From Aquabacterium sp. (GTDB taxonomy: Bacteria > Pseudomonadota > Gammaproteobacteria > Burkholderiales > Burkholderiaceae_C), in the NCBI GenBank assembly GCA_023266355.1, contig JAHFQM010000005.1:124001-188000 (forward strand): a stretch of 64,000 nucleotides of DNA. Direction: 5' to 3'. The translations under genes were made by a program, and so were the position numbers. The notes below the pieces were generated by a model that worked only from the letters and a program-made list of their open reading frames with translations, ran no database searches and was not told the origin of the DNA. Within the stretch, counting starts at the first letter, position 1. Each line of letters opens with the position of its first letter. Of the stretch, positions 63,207 to 64,000 are shown piece by piece.

Positions 63207-64000
63207 ATGTTTTCCAAGTTGAGCCAGGGTGTGCGGCAGCGTTTCGGTCAGGGCCTGGCCTCGGTGCTGGCCTGTGTCGCCGTCAGTGCGGGTGCCGCAG
63301 CGCCTGCCGAGGGGCTGAACCTCACGGCCCAGCAGGTGGCCGCGCTCGGGGTGACCTCTGTGCCCTTGTCCCAGTCGGCTCAGGGTGGCTTGACGGTGTC
63401 TGCGCAGCTGCGTTTGCCAGCCCAGCAGCAGCAGGTGCTCGCCGCACCCGTGTCGGGCCTGGTCACGGCCATCCAGGCCGACACCGGTGCCCAGGTTCGC
63501 CAGGGCCAGTGGCTGGTGCGCTTGCGCAGCACCCAGGCCCAGGCTTTGCGCCGCGACGCCTTGCAGGCCGGCAGCCAGCAGGAGCTGGCCGAGCGCAGCC
63601 TCCAGCGCGACGAGCAGTTGATGTCCGAAGGCCTGATCGCGCAATCGCGCCTGGACCAGAGCCGCACCCAGGCCCGCGTGGCGCGCTTGACGGCGCAGCA
63701 GCAACAGCAGGCCGTCGGCCAGGCTTTGGGCTCGGCCCAGGTGTCGCCCAACGGCGAGATCACGCTGGTGGCGCCCATGAGCGGCCAGGTGGCCGAGCTG
63801 ATGGTCAGCGTCGGCCAGCGCGTCGAGGAAGCGGCGCCCCTGCTCAAGCTGGCCAACCTGCAGGAGCTGTCGGTCGAATTGCAGGTGCCGGTGCAGCAGG
63901 CCCAGGGGCTGCAGGCGGGCCAGACCGTGCAGGTGCTGCTGGCTGGCGGCAGCGCTGCGCCCGGATCTGGCGAGCTGGTGGCCACGGTGGTGTCCATCGC
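63207..64000 (+). CDS. RND efflux periplasmic adaptor, 3'-truncated by window edge
   Basis: Membrane-fusion protein of a tripartite RND exporter; 264 codons are present and the frame runs off the window. A signal peptide (ending VSAGAAAPAE) is followed by a barrel-sandwich half (APVSGLVTAIQADTGAQVRQGQWLVRL in part), a Gln-rich coiled hairpin (about 95-160, with SEGLIAQSRLDQSRTQ) and the second half VAPMSGQVAELMVSVGQRVEEAAPLL. It resembles CusB/CzcB-type adaptors. The ATG at 63207 lacks a clear ribosome-binding site. Divergent from a two-component system. Confidence 0.87.
   Translation, partial: MFSKLSQGVRQRFGQGLASVLACVAVSAGAAAPAEGLNLTAQQVAALGVTSVPLSQSAQGGLTVSAQLRLPAQQQQVLAAPVSGLVTAIQADTGAQVRQGQWLVRLRSTQAQALRRDALQAGSQQELAERSLQRDEQLMSEGLIAQSRLDQSRTQARVARLTAQQQQQAVGQALGSAQVSPNGEITLVAPMSGQVAELMVSVGQRVEEAAPLLKLANLQELSVELQVPVQQAQGLQAGQTVQVLLAGGSAAPGSGELVATVVSI

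Noticed and set aside
63123..63704. Minus-strand frames opposite the RND adaptor
   Set aside because: The plus-strand adaptor frame is open from its ATG to the window end with clear adaptor motifs; the antisense frames lack any.

Overview
The window is 64 kb of high-GC, gene-dense chromosome from a betaproteobacterium of the order Burkholderiales. The evidence is the gene content and order (dusB-fis-purH, argB/HAD nucleotidase/slmA, hpf-ptsN-hprK, bamE next to fur, dapB-exbB-exbD), a Comamonadaceae-style extragenic repeat after argB, and five separate genes for secreted proteins with PEP-CTERM tails. PEP-CTERM tails are typical of the Rubrivivax/Aquabacterium/Leptothrix-like groups. The genus is an inference. 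I saw no insertion sequence, prophage, CRISPR array, tRNA or rRNA gene.

Layout. 1-6.6 kb: the 3' part of dsbD, a Bcr/CflA exporter, a PEP-CTERM gene, RNase P RNA with its promoter, an alpha-carbonic anhydrase with a long charged linker, ruvC and a second PEP-CTERM gene. 6.7-13 kb: the purH-fis-dusB operon, ompW, a choice-of-anchor I beta-propeller with a PEP-CTERM tail, and a YqaA-like membrane protein. 13-17 kb: a copper-handling operon (DUF2946-like protein, TolC-like lipoprotein, Tat-exported multicopper oxidase, CusF-like protein). 17-28.6 kb: argB-HAD-slmA, a fourth PEP-CTERM protein, a 5'-nucleotidase, a His-rich TPR protein with a dead protease-like domain, a DUF815 ATPase, mutT, a crotonase, a SWIB-domain protein and an Old Yellow Enzyme homologue.

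28.6-43 kb is a metal-homeostasis block, mostly on the minus strand. A Fur-controlled promoter at about 34.03 kb drives a TonB siderophore receptor, PiuC, a PepSY protein, a cytochrome b561 and possibly a flavin hydroxy-acid oxidase. A second promoter, completely overlapped by a perfect Fur box at 42.97-42.99 kb, drives a small unknown protein, a PEP-CTERM protein, a heme receptor and HmuSTUV. Between them lies terC behind a manganese-sensing yybP-ykoY riboswitch. fur (50 kb) and exbB/exbD (52 kb) supply the regulator and part of the energising machinery. The most striking new element is in the leader of the siderophore receptor. An RNA starting at the predicted transcription start would fold into a branched structure closed by a perfect 11-bp stem and end in eight U residues, so it is a candidate Fur-controlled small RNA or attenuator.

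43-64 kb: a BepA-like protease, moaC, a PglL/Wzy-type ligase, hpf-ptsN-hprK, fur/bamE, dapB-exbB-exbD-amn, an orphan HigA antitoxin divergent from a Crp/Fnr regulator, purT, a BetR-type response regulator with its kinase, a candidate terminator-ended non-coding RNA, mtnN, an Mpo1-like protein, and a PhoB-type two-component system divergent from an RND efflux adaptor that runs off the end.

Several start codons were set by protein family length, four-base ATGA overlaps with the upstream gene, or ribosome-binding sites. Homology calls rest on recognising motifs; no database search was run.
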